Origin: Cynocephalus volans
Lineage: Eukaryota; Chordata; Mammalia; Dermoptera; Cynocephalidae
DNA length: 64,000 bases
Reading direction: 5' to 3'
Assembly (NCBI RefSeq): GCF_027409185.1
Contig: NC_084469.1
Location: forward strand, 29,998,293-30,062,292
Part shown: one piece after another, positions 47,222 to 58,799 of the stretch
Numbering within the stretch: the first letter of the stretch is position 1
Layout of the letters: every line of letters starts with the position of its first letter
Program-made: the position numbers and the translations under genes
The notes under the pieces: model-generated
What the model was told of the DNA's origin: nothing
Database searches by the model: none
Seen by the model: only the letters and a program-made list of their open reading frames with translations

Positions 47222-47934
47222 GTCAGCTAGTGGTGTAAGGATTTTCAGCTTTACTTAAAAGGGAAAAATAGTTTTCCAAATGGTGATTTTGAATTACCTA
47301 ATTAACTAATTTAACTAACACATTTTTTATTTCTTCCCAATGAACTAGTTTGTTCATTTCTTCCCAAACTTGAAATTGTCAGACTTTACACTTAGGTTTG
47401 ACATGAGCGATGTGAAATTTAATTTTGTTTTAACTTAGTTGAACATCATTTTGGGAGATACAGTCCATACCAGCTTCCTCTTCTATGACTTGCCTATTCA
47501 AGCATGTAGCCTACTATTTCCTGTGGGACTTTTGGTGTTTTTATTGTCATTTGTTATTTATTATCATTATTTGTTGTTTATTATTTGTTATTTACTATTA
47601 TTTGGATTCTTTCATTTTCTCAATACTAATGTTTTTATTGAGCGAACTATCTTTCTCTTTTCTTTGTGATGTCTTTTTCACACAAATGTTTTAAATTTAA
47701 AGTAGTTATATTTTACAATATTTTATCTAATGTTTTGGTATTTTGTGCCTGGTTTAAGAAATCATTTCTGAACCTGATAGCATAAACATAATTTATTCTA
47801 AAGTGTGTGAGGTTTTGCTTTTAACAATCCTTTAGGAATAATTTTTCTGTATTTTTTTAAGATGTGGGTGGGGTGTCCAATTATCAAATGACTCTTTACT
47901 AGATGCTCAGCCCAACTGTCCCCTGCACATTTCT

Positions 47935-49455
47935 TTTTAATAGGAATGTTTTATTTTTTATTATAAAATATATAATGGACAAATAAAAATTGCACATATT
48001 CAATGTGTATGATGCAATGATTTGGTACACGAATATATTGCAAAATGACTAACATATCCATCACCACCCATAGCTACCATTTGTGTGTATGTGTGTATGT
48101 TTGTGGTGAAAACACTTGAAATCTGCTCTCTTATCAAACATCAAGTACAATACAGTATTATTAAATATAGACATCATGCTGTACATTACATCCCCAGAAG
48201 TTATTCATATTATAACTGAAAGTTTGTACCCTTTGACCAGAATCTTCTTTTTCCCCCCCCTCCAGCCCCTGGCAACCACCATTCTACTCTCTGCTTCTAT
48301 GAGTTGCACTGGTTTAGGTAACATGTATAAGTGAGATCATACAGTATTTGTCTCTCTGTATTGGCTTATTTCACATAGCATTATATACTCTAGGTTTATT
48401 CATGTCACGAATGGCAGGATTTCTTTATTTTATGGCAGAATAACATTCTATTTTGTATGTATTCCACATTTTCAGTATCCATTTATCTGTTGAGATGCTT
48501 AGCTTGATTCCATATCTTGGCTATTGAGAATAATACTGCAACGAACCTGAGGATGCAGATATCTCTTCGAGATTCTGATTTCATTTCCTTTAAAATATGC
48601 TCGGAATTGTGGTTACTGTGTCATACAGTATTTCTATTTTCATTTTTTTCAGAAACCTCACTAATGTTTTTCATAATGACTCTACCAATTTATGTTCCAA
48701 CCAAGAATGTACAAGGGTTCCTTTTTCTCTGAATCTGGCTAACACTTATCTTTTGTCTTTTTTTATAAGAGCAAACAACTCTTCCATTCTTTACAGACTG
48801 GTTTTTGCAGATCAAAGCCTACTTCTCTTGGGTCCTTGGGCTGATGAGATTGCCTCTGAGATTGCAGTTAGGTAGGGTAAAAGCTGATTTATGTGGCTGC
48901 TGTTGAGGCTGCAGTCAAGTTCACAATAGGAGAGCCTGTGACAGTGGGCTCAAGTAGATGTGGATCAACTCTGGTCCCTGGGTGTGCCGCACTGCCTCCC
49001 AGATCTTGATCAGTAGGGCTGGTACAGGGAAGAGAATACACAGACTGTGAGTAAGTCACCAGGTGCACAGATGGTTGTGACTTTCTTCAGGTCCACGGGA
49101 GGGCTCCCACTAGACCACTGGGTGGGTCCTTTGGCAGGCGGAACTGGCCCTGGACCACAGCTAAACTGAGTCATGGGGTTGCTTTACACACTGTCCCTGC
49201 ACCACAGGGCGGGAACTGAGTCATACGGTTGTTTCAAAGTCCACTGTTGACACTGATGTCTGCACACCTGTCTCTGAGGGAACGGACAGGCAAGTCCCCT
49301 GGCAGTTCCCTCGGCAGGAATAAGAGTTCGCAGACCACAGCTTAGAGAGGCTGAAGCATATTTACAGGGCCATTCAAGATCTGCAGAAAATCTGAAATCA
49401 GCGGGCCTGCAGGGGCACAGATGGGCACATTTCCCTCCAGGGCACTCTGCAGGTT
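47935..49455 (-). mobile_element. Internally deleted L1-type element in older L1
   Basis: 47935-48775 is an L1 3' UTR plus ORF2 3' end in reverse ('ccctggcaaccaccattctac', 'gtataagtgagatcatacag'). 48780-49455 is GC-richer, L1 5' UTR-like sequence with a repeated 'aactgagtcat..ggttg' segment. Flanks form a diverged 14-base TSD (ccctgcacatttct at 47921-47934, ccctgccaatttct at 49456-49469; 12 of 14 match). The central L1 is absent. Confidence 0.65.
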
Positions 49456-50060
49456 CCCTGCCAATTTCTAAAACAACCCATGTTATATCCCAAAATACTA
49501 TAAAATGCTTGATCTCTTTCTAGGCTCTCTTGTATGTTACATAGATCCATCTATAAAGTCCCTATGCCAGAACAACTCCATTTTCTAAATTATCAGAGTA
49601 AATTTTTTTCATACATGACAGGACAATTCTGTCCTTATTCTTTTTCCTCATATTGTCTTTGGTTTTCATAGCTCTTTATTCATCCACATGAATTTTTGAA
49701 TTGCATTAGGAAGTTCCTTGTTTAAAAGAAACCTATGATATTTTGATAAGGATCACAATGAATTTATAAATTAATAAGAGAATTGACATTTTTACCATAC
49801 TGAGTCTCCATCAATGTTGCTTAAATCCTTATTTTTGGAAACATTCTTGGTCATCATTCAGTAAAGTGTTCCAATTTTTTAATCCAGTCTTGAACCTCTT
49901 GTTTGAATTACTTTGAGATTTCTTAAGATATGGGTAGTCTTTTTAAAAATTATAGTTTCTTATTTATTCTTACTAATGTATAAGAACAGTATTGGTAATT
50001 TAATTGTCACTTATATCCAACCAAATTGCTGAAGACTCTTACCCTACCTAGAGATACCCT

Positions 50061-52286
50061 GGGAAATTTGGGTTTTTTTGTTTGTTTTTTCATTTTGTCA
50101 TAGCTAGGTATTCCCATTTTTTCTTATACATTTCTCTATGTATATTTTTAATGTCACATTTGTAACATGCGAAGAATTTCCGTGTTTTAATAAGAATGAG
50201 ACTTTACAAAATCAGCTTAGCCTGTCATATTGCCAAGAATCCTCCTTTGAAATTGTACACCTCTATACCAAATGAGGGAACCATAGTCTCTACGACTTGC
50301 ACGTTTATGCAACACACTGAACCCTGAGATATTGCAATTCTATGTGAAGATGAGAAAGGCATTCCAAGAAAGAAAACAAAATTCCTTTAATGACGAGATG
50401 AAAAAGTATATAATATTTGGGAAAAAGATAATTATAGTGACATTCCCTGTGTCTAGCATATAATTCCCATCTATAATGTATAATTCCCGTTGTAGACAAT
50501 GATAATCGGTGACTGAATTAAATGTAGATTCAACTAATAATTGAGTAGATTTCTCTTCAGAAAAATTAGACAATAACTTAGGATATCCTGGACCACAGTA
50601 ACAAATAGATCTCAAAGTGTACTTGTTTAGACAAAACAAAAGTTTATCAATCTCCTACATATCAGTCCCAGTGAGGGTGCAGCTCCTGCATTTGGAGAAA
50701 TAGGGACAAGACTCATTGCACTGTGTGACTTCACTGTCCCATTCAGCTTCCTTCTCATTCACATCAAGCTGGCAAAAGGAAAAAGATTATGTGAGGGAAG
50801 CCTAGACCTGGAACACATGACTGGATAGAGTAAAATTCAGTCACGAACCATATCTCATTGCAGGTAGTCTAAGTGAATGTCCAGAAAGAAGAGAATTACA
50901 TGGATCTGCATTACCTGTTAGTAGTTTCTACCCCAGTTAGTAGGCCTGAGGGTGCAAGATTGATCGAAATGGAGAAAACCTGTAGCCAGGGTTCAAGGGA
51001 GCATTACAGTATTTCAAGTAGAAAATAATAATAGACTAAGCCATAGTACTGAAAGAATAAGTAGAAATATTCATTTATCTAAGAATTATTTTAATGAAAA
51101 TCAGCAAGAGTAGATGTAGAAGGAAGAAATCAACTGGATACCTGTGAACATACCACGTGTGAGGAACTTGTAATTTATAAAATGAACTTGGAGTCAATTC
51201 AAATAATATTGAATGCAAACATATTGGTTCAAACAACAAACAATATTCCTCAATATTGTCTCTGGAGGAAATAAGATTAGAAAAGAAATGGTTTTCCACC
51301 TCCAAAAACTTTGCAATCTACTTGGTTGGATGTGTAGAATATGGGGATTCGTCAACCATGGTGGCAAGATGTCTGGACATAGAATTATGAGGAAAAGAGA
51401 TTAAGCCTATAGACATAGAACTGAGAGTGTACTAAGCAAGAGTTCGAGCCACTAAGGAGTTAGCTGACACCAAAGAAGTAATGAATAAAAGTGAGAGATG
51501 ATAGGGAAAAAACAATTCTTATTACATATATTTAACAGTTTAAAAGAAAATCTATAAAGGAGATGGTGAAAGTCTACATCAAAAATGGGTCACCTGGGGT
51601 GAAAATCCACTGAACATGTTTTCTGGGTTCTAACCCTGGTGTTCATCATGGTTCATAAGCTTCTCATGACGATGTAGACCCCTGTTGCTTCCTGGGCTCT
51701 GGGCTCACTCAGGGTTTGATTAATTTCTAATTCCCCAGAGAGCTATTGTATTGGTACATGCTTTTCTCTGGAGTGTTTTTTCAAATACTACAAAATGGGT
51801 TCCATTTCTTATCATCTGTTATTCAATTATTGTGTGACTCTGGCGTCCCCATGAAGTTGTAAGGTCCTTGAGAGCAGAGACTGTCTTTCATTAAATAAAC
51901 AGATGAACAATCTGTATTTTCATGTATTTATGATTTTTCCAGGGAGCCTAAGAAAGTATCAAGGACACAGAATATAAATTTTAATTATGTGTCCACTGAT
52001 TAAACCCTAGGTGTCTGAGTGGTGGTGCTGGGGTTGGAGAGGATGGGCACCTCTGATTCACAGATCGCTCACTTCTCAGATATTAGTGTCCAGGGCTGAC
52101 TGTCATCTCGTTTCACTGACAACCAGGGGATTTTTCCTACCACATATTGGCTATGTCTGGACTTTGTAAATCCAGATATAGACACAGCTGATCACTTCAG
52201 TCAAAACGGATGGATAAGGATGATAATTGCACATAGGAACTGCACTAATAATTCTGAATTTCTCTCACCTTCATGCTGAAGAAGCC
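50061..52286. other. Upstream region of the OR1A-type gene
   Basis: Largely single-copy-looking. A short L2-like piece ('gtaaggtccttgagagcag') is near 51858-51890. Just ahead of the OR start, 'gcactaataattc' (52242-52254) followed by a pyrimidine-rich stretch and 'ctgaag' (52275-52280 region) could be branch point and 3' splice site for an upstream exon. Confidence 0.4.
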
Positions 52287-53216
52287 ATGAGGGAAGGAAA
52301 CCAGTCCTCTACCCTGGAATTCATCCTCCTGGGAATAACTGGTCAGCAGGAACAAGAATATTTCTTCTTCATCCTCTTCCTGGTCATTTACCCCGTCACA
52401 TTGACTGGAAACCTGCTCATCATCTGGGCCATTCACTCTGACGTTCGCCTTCACAACCCCATGTATTTTTTCCTCGCCAACCTCTCCTTGGTGGACGTCT
52501 TCTTCTCATCTGTAACCGTCCCTAAGATGCTGGCTAACCATCTCTCGGGTAGCAAGTCCATCTCCTTTGGGGGTTGCCTAACACAGATGTATTTCATGCT
52601 TGCTCTGGGTAATGTAGACAGCTATATCTTGGCTGTGATGTCATATGATCGTGCTGTGGCCATCAGCCACCCACTTCACTACACAATAATAGTGAGTCCA
52701 AAGTCCTGCGTTCTGCTAGTTGTTGGGTCTTGGGTGATTGGAAATGCCAATGCCCTCGTGCACACTCTGCTTACAGCGAGTCTGTCCTTTTGTGACAAGC
52801 AGGGAGTGACCAACTTCTACTGTGACCTTGCTTCTTTGCTCAAGCTGTCCTGTTCTGACATCCACTTTAATGTGAAGATGATGTACCTCGGGGTGAGTGT
52901 TTTCTGCATGCCATTGCTATTCATCATTATCTCCTATGTTCGGGTCTTTTCCACGGTCTTACGGGTTCCCTCCACTAAGGGTGTGCTCAAAGCCTTCTCC
53001 ACCTGTGGTTCCCACCTCACAGTTGTCTCTTTGTACTACGGGACAGTCATGGGCATGTACCTCCGCCCTCTCACAGCTTATAGCCTAAAGGATGCAGTGA
53101 TAACTGTGATGTACATCGCAGTGACCCCGATGTTAAATCCTTTCATCTATAGTCTGAGAAACCGGGACATGAAGGCTGCCCTGCGGAAACTCTTCAGCAA
53201 GAGAATCTTCTCATAA
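52287..53216 (+). CDS. Olfactory receptor, OR1A1/OR1A2-like
   Basis: Class II olfactory receptor (seven-transmembrane GPCR, ciliary membrane of olfactory neurons). 309 residues, the same length as human OR1A1, and homologous throughout. Features: Asn5 sequon (NQS), GN at 41-42, LHNPMYFFLANLSL at 55-68, MSYDRAVAISHPLHY at 118-132 (DRAVAIS in place of the usual DRYVAIC, as in the OR1A group), SY at 216-217, KAFSTCGSHL at 235-244, [19 protein letters not shown] at 281-299. The start at 52287 (MREGNQSS) is preferred over the in-frame ATG 20 codons upstream because OR1A proteins begin MRE-NQSS. No stops or frameshifts. OR1A1 versus OR1A2 cannot be decided from one copy. Human OR1A1 and OR1A2 respond to citronellol-type odorants; transfer of that to this gene is inference. 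Confidence 0.95.
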   Translation: MREGNQSSTLEFILLGITGQQEQEYFFFILFLVIYPVTLTGNLLIIWAIHSDVRLHNPMYFFLANLSLVDVFFSSVTVPKMLANHLSGSKSISFGGCLTQMYFMLALGNVDSYILAVMSYDRAVAISHPLHYTIIVSPKSCVLLVVGSWVIGNANALVHTLLTASLSFCDKQGVTNFYCDLASLLKLSCSDIHFNVKMMYLGVSVFCMPLLFIIISYVRVFSTVLRVPSTKGVLKAFSTCGSHLTVVSLYYGTVMGMYLRPLTAYSLKDAVITVMYIAVTPMLNPFIYSLRNRDMKAALRKLFSKRIFS

Positions 53217-54880
53217 CCCATCTGAGGACATACACTAGAGACTGTGATGCACACCAGAAAATCCACCGCCAATGTCATCCCATCCAAGAAGCCATCAGTG
53301 ATCTTTTCAGCTAGAAAGTTTATCTTCTCAGAAGCCTTATAACAGACTGCTGAGATATTTTATTGAGAGTATCAAATTGTACACATTTCTGCTCCTTTTG
53401 GCAGAGCACCAGCACAGGACTAATGGGACCGTGCCCCAGCTATGCTACTGACTAGCAGAGTACAGTTCACAAGCTGGGAGGATCACAATAGCTCATGCTT
53501 TGAAGTCCATAAATCACTATTCAAATGTCAATTCATTGATTGACTATTAAGTCCTTGGTAATTGGGATTGGTCACTCAAGCCAGTAGATGAGTCCCTTTT
53601 TTTCTAAATGGTTCACAGAGACATGCTACAGTTTGGTTGATCTTATTAACATAATATTAAGTTTATATTATGTAAATCTCAAAGATCATTATTGATACAA
53701 TTACTATAAGGTTGTAAACAACTAAAATGACCAAAAAATACACATTTTTCATGTATGTATATATACAATAGAAGTTCATTAAAAACAAAATTAAGGGAAA
53801 GAGGAGCAAATGACTGAAGATGAGAGGATATACAGGAGGAGAGACTCAAGGGAACTGAAGTGGGGATACTATGTAGATTATGCAGGTTACTAATGAATTC
53901 TCAATTTTCAGGTTAGGTTCTTAATCAAGGGGTGTTTATATATTACCCTTTATAAATACATAAATAGAGAGATGATGGATGATAGAAGAAGATGATTGTA
54001 GATAGAGAGAGGTAATCAATAAAAGCTCTGCATAAAGCAATGATGAGAGTCTGTCTTGAATGAAGGATTGCACAGAGAGTGGTGAGGAAGGAACACGGAG
54101 TGACAGGACCAGGAGTTTAATTAGGCATCTCGCAGAGCAATCTACACAAGACAACGTGAAGACATACATGAAGGATCTAGATGAAAGGTAATGTGGAAAT
54201 AGGAACAACAGAATGTAGTGATTTTATGATTGACGTAAGTAAGGACATGAATATATCTTCAGAAATTTGAGGCAGAGTGCCTGAAGGAAAAGTATGCCTT
54301 TAATGAACTGGGTGAAAAAGAAAGTAATTTAAGAAAAGTTAGTGCTGTTTGGGTTGTGTTTTCAAGGGTTCCTGTGGGATATTCTCATAGGGGTATTGAA
54401 AGAAGATATGAAACCTTGGAGAAAAGTTAACAGAACGTAGACCAGAGTGCAGTTGATAAGCAAAGCTATGGATATACATGAGATCATCTAACAGACTCTT
54501 GCATAATGACTGAATATCCAGAAAGGGGACCTGGATGAAGAATGAGGATTCTCTTGGGGGAAGGAGGACACCTGTGCATCTAGACTAGATGTTCCTGCAG
54601 GTCAGCCTATGTGTCTGTCTTCATTTTCCACTATTCAAAGCACAGCACAGTATATTGTCAGTGTATTGTCAAAGTAACCTTGTGTGGACAATTGAAATAG
54701 CAGTTTATAAAAAAATAATAACCAACACAAGGAAGAAAGGGATAAGTACTACAAAGGAAATTCAAAATATGCTGTGTAGGTTCAGAGAATGCACACTTTT
54801 CATTAAATATCGAATATACAAACGTGTCCATGTATACTTTTATTTTATCACCTATATTATTGTTTCTATTAATTTTCAAA
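53217..54880. other. 3' flank of the OR1A-type gene, no other gene
   Basis: AT-rich to mixed sequence with no recognised repeat or gene. No clear AATAAA close to the stop was seen. Confidence 0.35.
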
Positions 54881-54884
54881 ATAA

Positions 54885-55020
54885 CCCTGCAGCACAGATA
54901 TCACAGCTTTCTTTCACAGATGGGGACACCAAATCTTTGAAAGATGAAGTGATTTATTTCATGTCTTTCAGTTCGAAAGTCGCAAATCTAGGATTTGAGC
55001 CCAGTTTTTCTCATACTCTA
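54885..55020 (-). repeat. MIR SINE relic, minus strand
   Basis: 'ctttcacagatggggacacc', 'gatgaagtgatttatttcatg' and 'ctaggatttgagcccag' read as MIR in reverse. Confidence 0.7.
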
Positions 55021-55675
55021 TGCCCTTCTCTTGACTCCACCCCTGGCCCACAGAGAGTGTGTGAAATAATGAAATAATAAGGGATATCTAAGTAATTCAG
55101 GATGTGTGCACTAGAGGGAAAAACGGCTAGAACCCTGACCGAGAGAGGACAGTCCAGCCATGGTAATAGCTGAGCTGCAGGGCAGAGGTGGGAAGCATGG
55201 GCTCATGTACAAGTCGTCAAGTTTTGAATCAGGCGAGTGAAACGATCCTTTGCTGTTTCATCCTCCACACCTTCATCCAGTCAATCCAAATTGACCCAGT
55301 GTCACTGAGAAGTGTGCCGAGGAATCACGACTACAGTTTCCCAGGAAGTCATGGGAAAATTTCAAATGCTGTGTCAGGGGCCATGAGCTTGGGCCCAATT
55401 CCAAGCAGAGAAAGTATCCTTCCTCTAAAACTGTATCTTCTCTATTCCTGAAGGAAGGAATAGGGAGAATTCGAGGACAGTTGTTCATACAGAGTATAGA
55501 AAAAAAGAAAAACTTACTAACAGCATATAAAGCATGTACGAAATTGATTTCAAAGCCTGATAAACATTGCACAAGTCGAAAACTATGGAAATATCTCAAT
55601 TTTTAATATTGATGTAAAAATTTTTATACAGAAGTGTACCCACTATCCACCAAAACATTTTTAAAAGCACACACA
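55021..55675. other. No gene recognised
   Basis: Single-copy-looking; the 87- and 108-codon open frames on opposite strands have no family signature. Confidence 0.3.
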
Positions 55676-55679
55676 CAGT

Positions 55680-56335
55680 ACATCTTCTCCATCTGGAAAT
55701 TATTTCAGGAATGCAAGACTGGTTTAAATACTAGGAAAAATAATGTTTTCCATAGAAATGCTGAAGTCATGTAACAAAATTAGAAATTTATTTCTCATTT
55801 TAAGATAACCTTTCATTGAGAAATCAATAGCTATTTCTTTAATGTGATAAAATATGTATATCTCTATTAAAAGAGCAACTTCTTCATGAAGAGAAAGGAG
55901 GCATTTATAAGAAAGTGAGGAATAAGATAAGGACGCCCATCACTGAGATTACTATTTAACTAACATTGAGGATATACCTAAGGCAATTAGGACAATTCAG
56001 TTAGAGAAATAAATATTGAAAACATGCAGGTACAATTATCTCTATTTCCTTTGTTTACAGAGAAAAAAAATTCTAAAGAACCAAAGATCACCAAATGAAA
56101 AACATTAAGACAATTCATAAGAGTAAATGATATAGAATCATCACAAAAATAATAATTGTCCAACATGCACAAACAACATCAAATTAGAAGATTGATGGAA
56201 GAGAAAAATCCATTTACAACAGCAGTGAATAAAGGTAGAATTCTTAGAATAAATACTTAAAAGAAGTGTTGAAAACCTATATCAGGAACACTTGAAAACC
56301 CTAATTACAGCATTGATTCAAGTAAGGATCTAAAT
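55680..56335 (+). mobile_element. Ancient L1 ORF2 remnant, plus strand
   Basis: 'caggaatgcaagactggttt' (the GMQGWF region of L1 reverse transcriptase), then 'gtgaggaataagataaggacg', 'ctaaagaaccaaagatcacc' and 'taaatacttaaaagaag' follow ORF2 order. Decayed. Confidence 0.65.
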
Positions 56336-57270
56336 GATAGAAAATGGTGTAAAGCCATTAGGTGAATGGCTGATGGAGACCTGGATATTTGTACGATGCC
56401 AGACTAAGGGCACACAGATAAGTTCCTGGTCACGAGAAGGAAAATGTGACTTTACAATGAAGGGAATGGGGTGTCATTTCACAAATGCAGTGGTGAATTC
56501 CACCATCAATCAACCATGGAGCACGTGATGCAAGATTAAGTCAATTGGTTTAAAAATACTCGCCAGGTGTTAAGAACTTATGTCATGTTCTAAAAAAAGG
56601 AGGCAAAAGAAAAAAAAATTAATTAATAGAAGAATGACCAGAACATATAAGATAGGTTTATGAAGGGGACGTTAATTGATTTGTTTGCTTGGATGTGCCT
56701 AGGAGCAGACCAAAGAGTCTGGGGCCACTCAGAAAGGGGCAGAAAGTACAGATGAAAGACCTTGGCTGTGATATGTGGGAGAAGGGAAGTCCCCTAAAGA
56801 GACCTCACTGTCAAACGAATACCAGGGAGAGCACATGTTCCCTCTCACCTCACCAATCACTCTCCATCAATCAAATCTACACTCCTTATTCTGTGGGATG
56901 CTCTCTCAATTAAACATTTTACTTACAAACCTGACACTTTCCACCTGGAAATACTACAAAACTTTCATTTCCAGTATGGAATTTCCAGCATGGAATTTCT
57001 TCTGACTGGGAATAGCATATTCGTCAATGTGTTTTTATCATACAGCTATAAAGTTAAGATAGCTCTTACGGCTATTTCATAATGTAGAATTTGGGCTTTA
57101 TATTTTACGGACACATAAAACCTGGTCCTTTGGTGAAAACAACAAGAATGTAACATGGTATATTTTAAAGAAAAATGTTTAACTCAAGTGCAACCAAATT
57201 GCTGCCAATAAACTTCTAGTTACAGGAGTGCAGGATCTCAAGGAACAAGCAAGCTCCACTGTGGTGGGAC
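56336..57270. other. No gene recognised
   Basis: Mixed sequence. 56690-56960 ends in 'ctctcaattaaacattttac' and could be an old LTR, but no TG...CA boundary or TSD was found. Confidence 0.3.
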
Positions 57271-57274
57271 TCTC

Positions 57275-57445
57275 TACAGCAGAGCTTCCTAAACTTTAAT
57301 GTGCATATGAGTCACCACACGCACAGGAGTCAATGCAGACTTGCGTTCCGTAGGTCTGGGGTGGCATCTGAGAATCTGCATTTCTAACAAGCTCCAGGGG
57401 ATGCGGATGCCACAGGCAGAGAACTCGTATTGATGGAAGAAGAGA
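57275..57445 (+). repeat. MER5A-like hAT (Charlie) relic
   Basis: 'gcttcctaaactttaatgtgc', 'ccgtaggtctggggtggc', 'gagaatctgcatttctaac' and 'aagctccaggggatgcggatgcc' match the order of MER5A. Non-autonomous DNA transposon, ancient. Confidence 0.8.
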
Positions 57446-57935
57446 TTGGGGCAATCTCTTCAGTCAGTCACTGCTATAAAAAACTGAATTGCTATAGACT
57501 AACATTCTATGGCAGGAACCATAACAACCAAATGCAATGCAAGTACTGCATTGGGTTCCTATATTGATAAACCAACAGAAAAGGACAGGTTTGGAAATAA
57601 CCGGAGAAATATGAATATGGACCAGCAAAAAAATTAATAAAGAATTATTATTAATTGAGTTGGTGTGAAAATGCTATTTGAGGCATGTCTAAGAGGATTT
57701 TTTTAGAGATATAGACTGAATATTTAGTTGTAATGCCAGAATAATTATGATTTACTTTAAAATAATTCAGCATAAAAATGTGAATTTAAGAAACCTACAT
57801 AAGGTGCAGATAATATTAACACGGATACTCCAGAAATGATCATCTATTTTGTAATGTAGAAACTTAAGATTCTTCCCCCCAGATTTAAGATGGAGACAAA
57901 GAGATTAAAATAATGAGAAAAAAGATAATTACACA
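57446..57935. other. No gene recognised
   Basis: AT-rich; nothing supported. Confidence 0.3.
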
Positions 57936-57939
57936 TAAT

Positions 57940-58200
57940 ATAAAACTAACTATGAAATACCTCGGAATAAGCACGAGAGGGAAAGCTTAAGACCTATGTA
58001 AAGAAAAATGTAGCATTTTATTGAAGATAATCAAACAAGACATGAAATACCATGTTCCTGGCTGGGAAGAATGGAATGTCATAAAAACTCTGACCCTCCC
58101 CAATCAAAATATAAATATAATACATTCCCAATTGAATTACTAATGAATATCAACTTTAAGTCTCTCCTCAGAGACACATTCTTGACTTCATTGAAAGGAA
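57940..58200 (+). mobile_element. Ancient L1 ORF2 fragment, plus strand
   Basis: 'gaaatacctcggaataagc', 'gacctatgtaaagaaaaatg' and 'catgttcctggctgggaagaatg' follow the L1 ORF2 segment after the reverse-transcriptase core. Confidence 0.65.
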
Positions 58201-58202
58201 CC

Positions 58203-58790
58203 GCACATGTATATTCTGGATATTAATCCCTTGTCAGATGTATGGTTTGCAAATATTTTCTGCCATTCTGTAGGTTGTCTTTTTTGCTCTGTTGATTGTA
58301 TCCCTTTCTGTGCAGAAGCTTTTTAGATTGATATAATCCCATTTGATTATTTTTTCTTTTGTTGCCTGTGTTATGGGGTCTTATTCATTAAGTCTTTGCT
58401 CAACCCTACATCCTGAAGTTTTTCCCCTATATTTTCCTCTGGGTGTTTTATAGTTTCAGGTCTTTCATTTAAGTCTTTAATCCATTTGGAGTTCATTTTG
58501 GTATATGGCGAGAGGTACAGGTCTAGTTTCATTCTCCTATATGTGGATGTCCAGTTTTCCCAGAGAGAACAGAACTGTGGTTACTAGAGTTGGAAAGGGA
58601 AAGAGGAAGGAAAGAGAGAGGAAGTTAATATAAAATTAATGAGAAATGGGTTAATGGACACAGAGAATGATTATGTATTGTAACCATGAATAAGCTAACT
58701 ACCTTGATTTGACCGTCACATATTATACACAACTATTGAGAGTCAACTTTGTACCCCACAGATATGTATGATCAATTATCCTTCAATAAA
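58203..58790 (+). mobile_element. L1 insertion with 5' inversion
   Basis: 58203-58560 is L1 ORF2 in reverse ('tattctggatattaatccc', 'tgtgcagaagctttttag', 'gtggatgtccagttttccca'); 58561-58790 is the L1 3' UTR in forward orientation ('gacagaactgtggttactag', 'ttgatttgaccgtcacata', 'ttgtaccccacagatatg') ending in an A run (58786-58792). This is the structure made by twin priming: inverted upstream part, then the 3' end, with ORF2 sequence missing at the junction. Weak TSD candidates: ccgcacat near 58200 and ccacacat near 58802. Confidence 0.8.
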
Positions 58791-58799
58791 AAAAGAAGC

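Larger units (their letters stand above)
46620..50060 (-). mobile_element. Ancient L1 ORF2, minus strand, split twice
   Basis: Two blocks of one decayed L1: 46620-47934 and 49456-50060. L1 order continues across the gap: 'gtgcctggtttaagaaatcattt' (47745) and 'ggtgtccaatt' before it, 'agatccatctataaagtcc' and 'ctatgccagaacaactcc' after it, then 'ttgcattaggaagttcc' (49703). It is interrupted by a MaLR LTR (46797-47221) and an internally deleted element (47935-49455). Confidence 0.7.

Noticed and set aside
52245-52454. 69-codon minus-strand frame
   Set aside because: Antisense shadow of the OR1A-type coding sequence.
56690-56960. Possible LTR ending in an AATTAAA-like signal
   Set aside because: No TG...CA termini or target duplication could be found.
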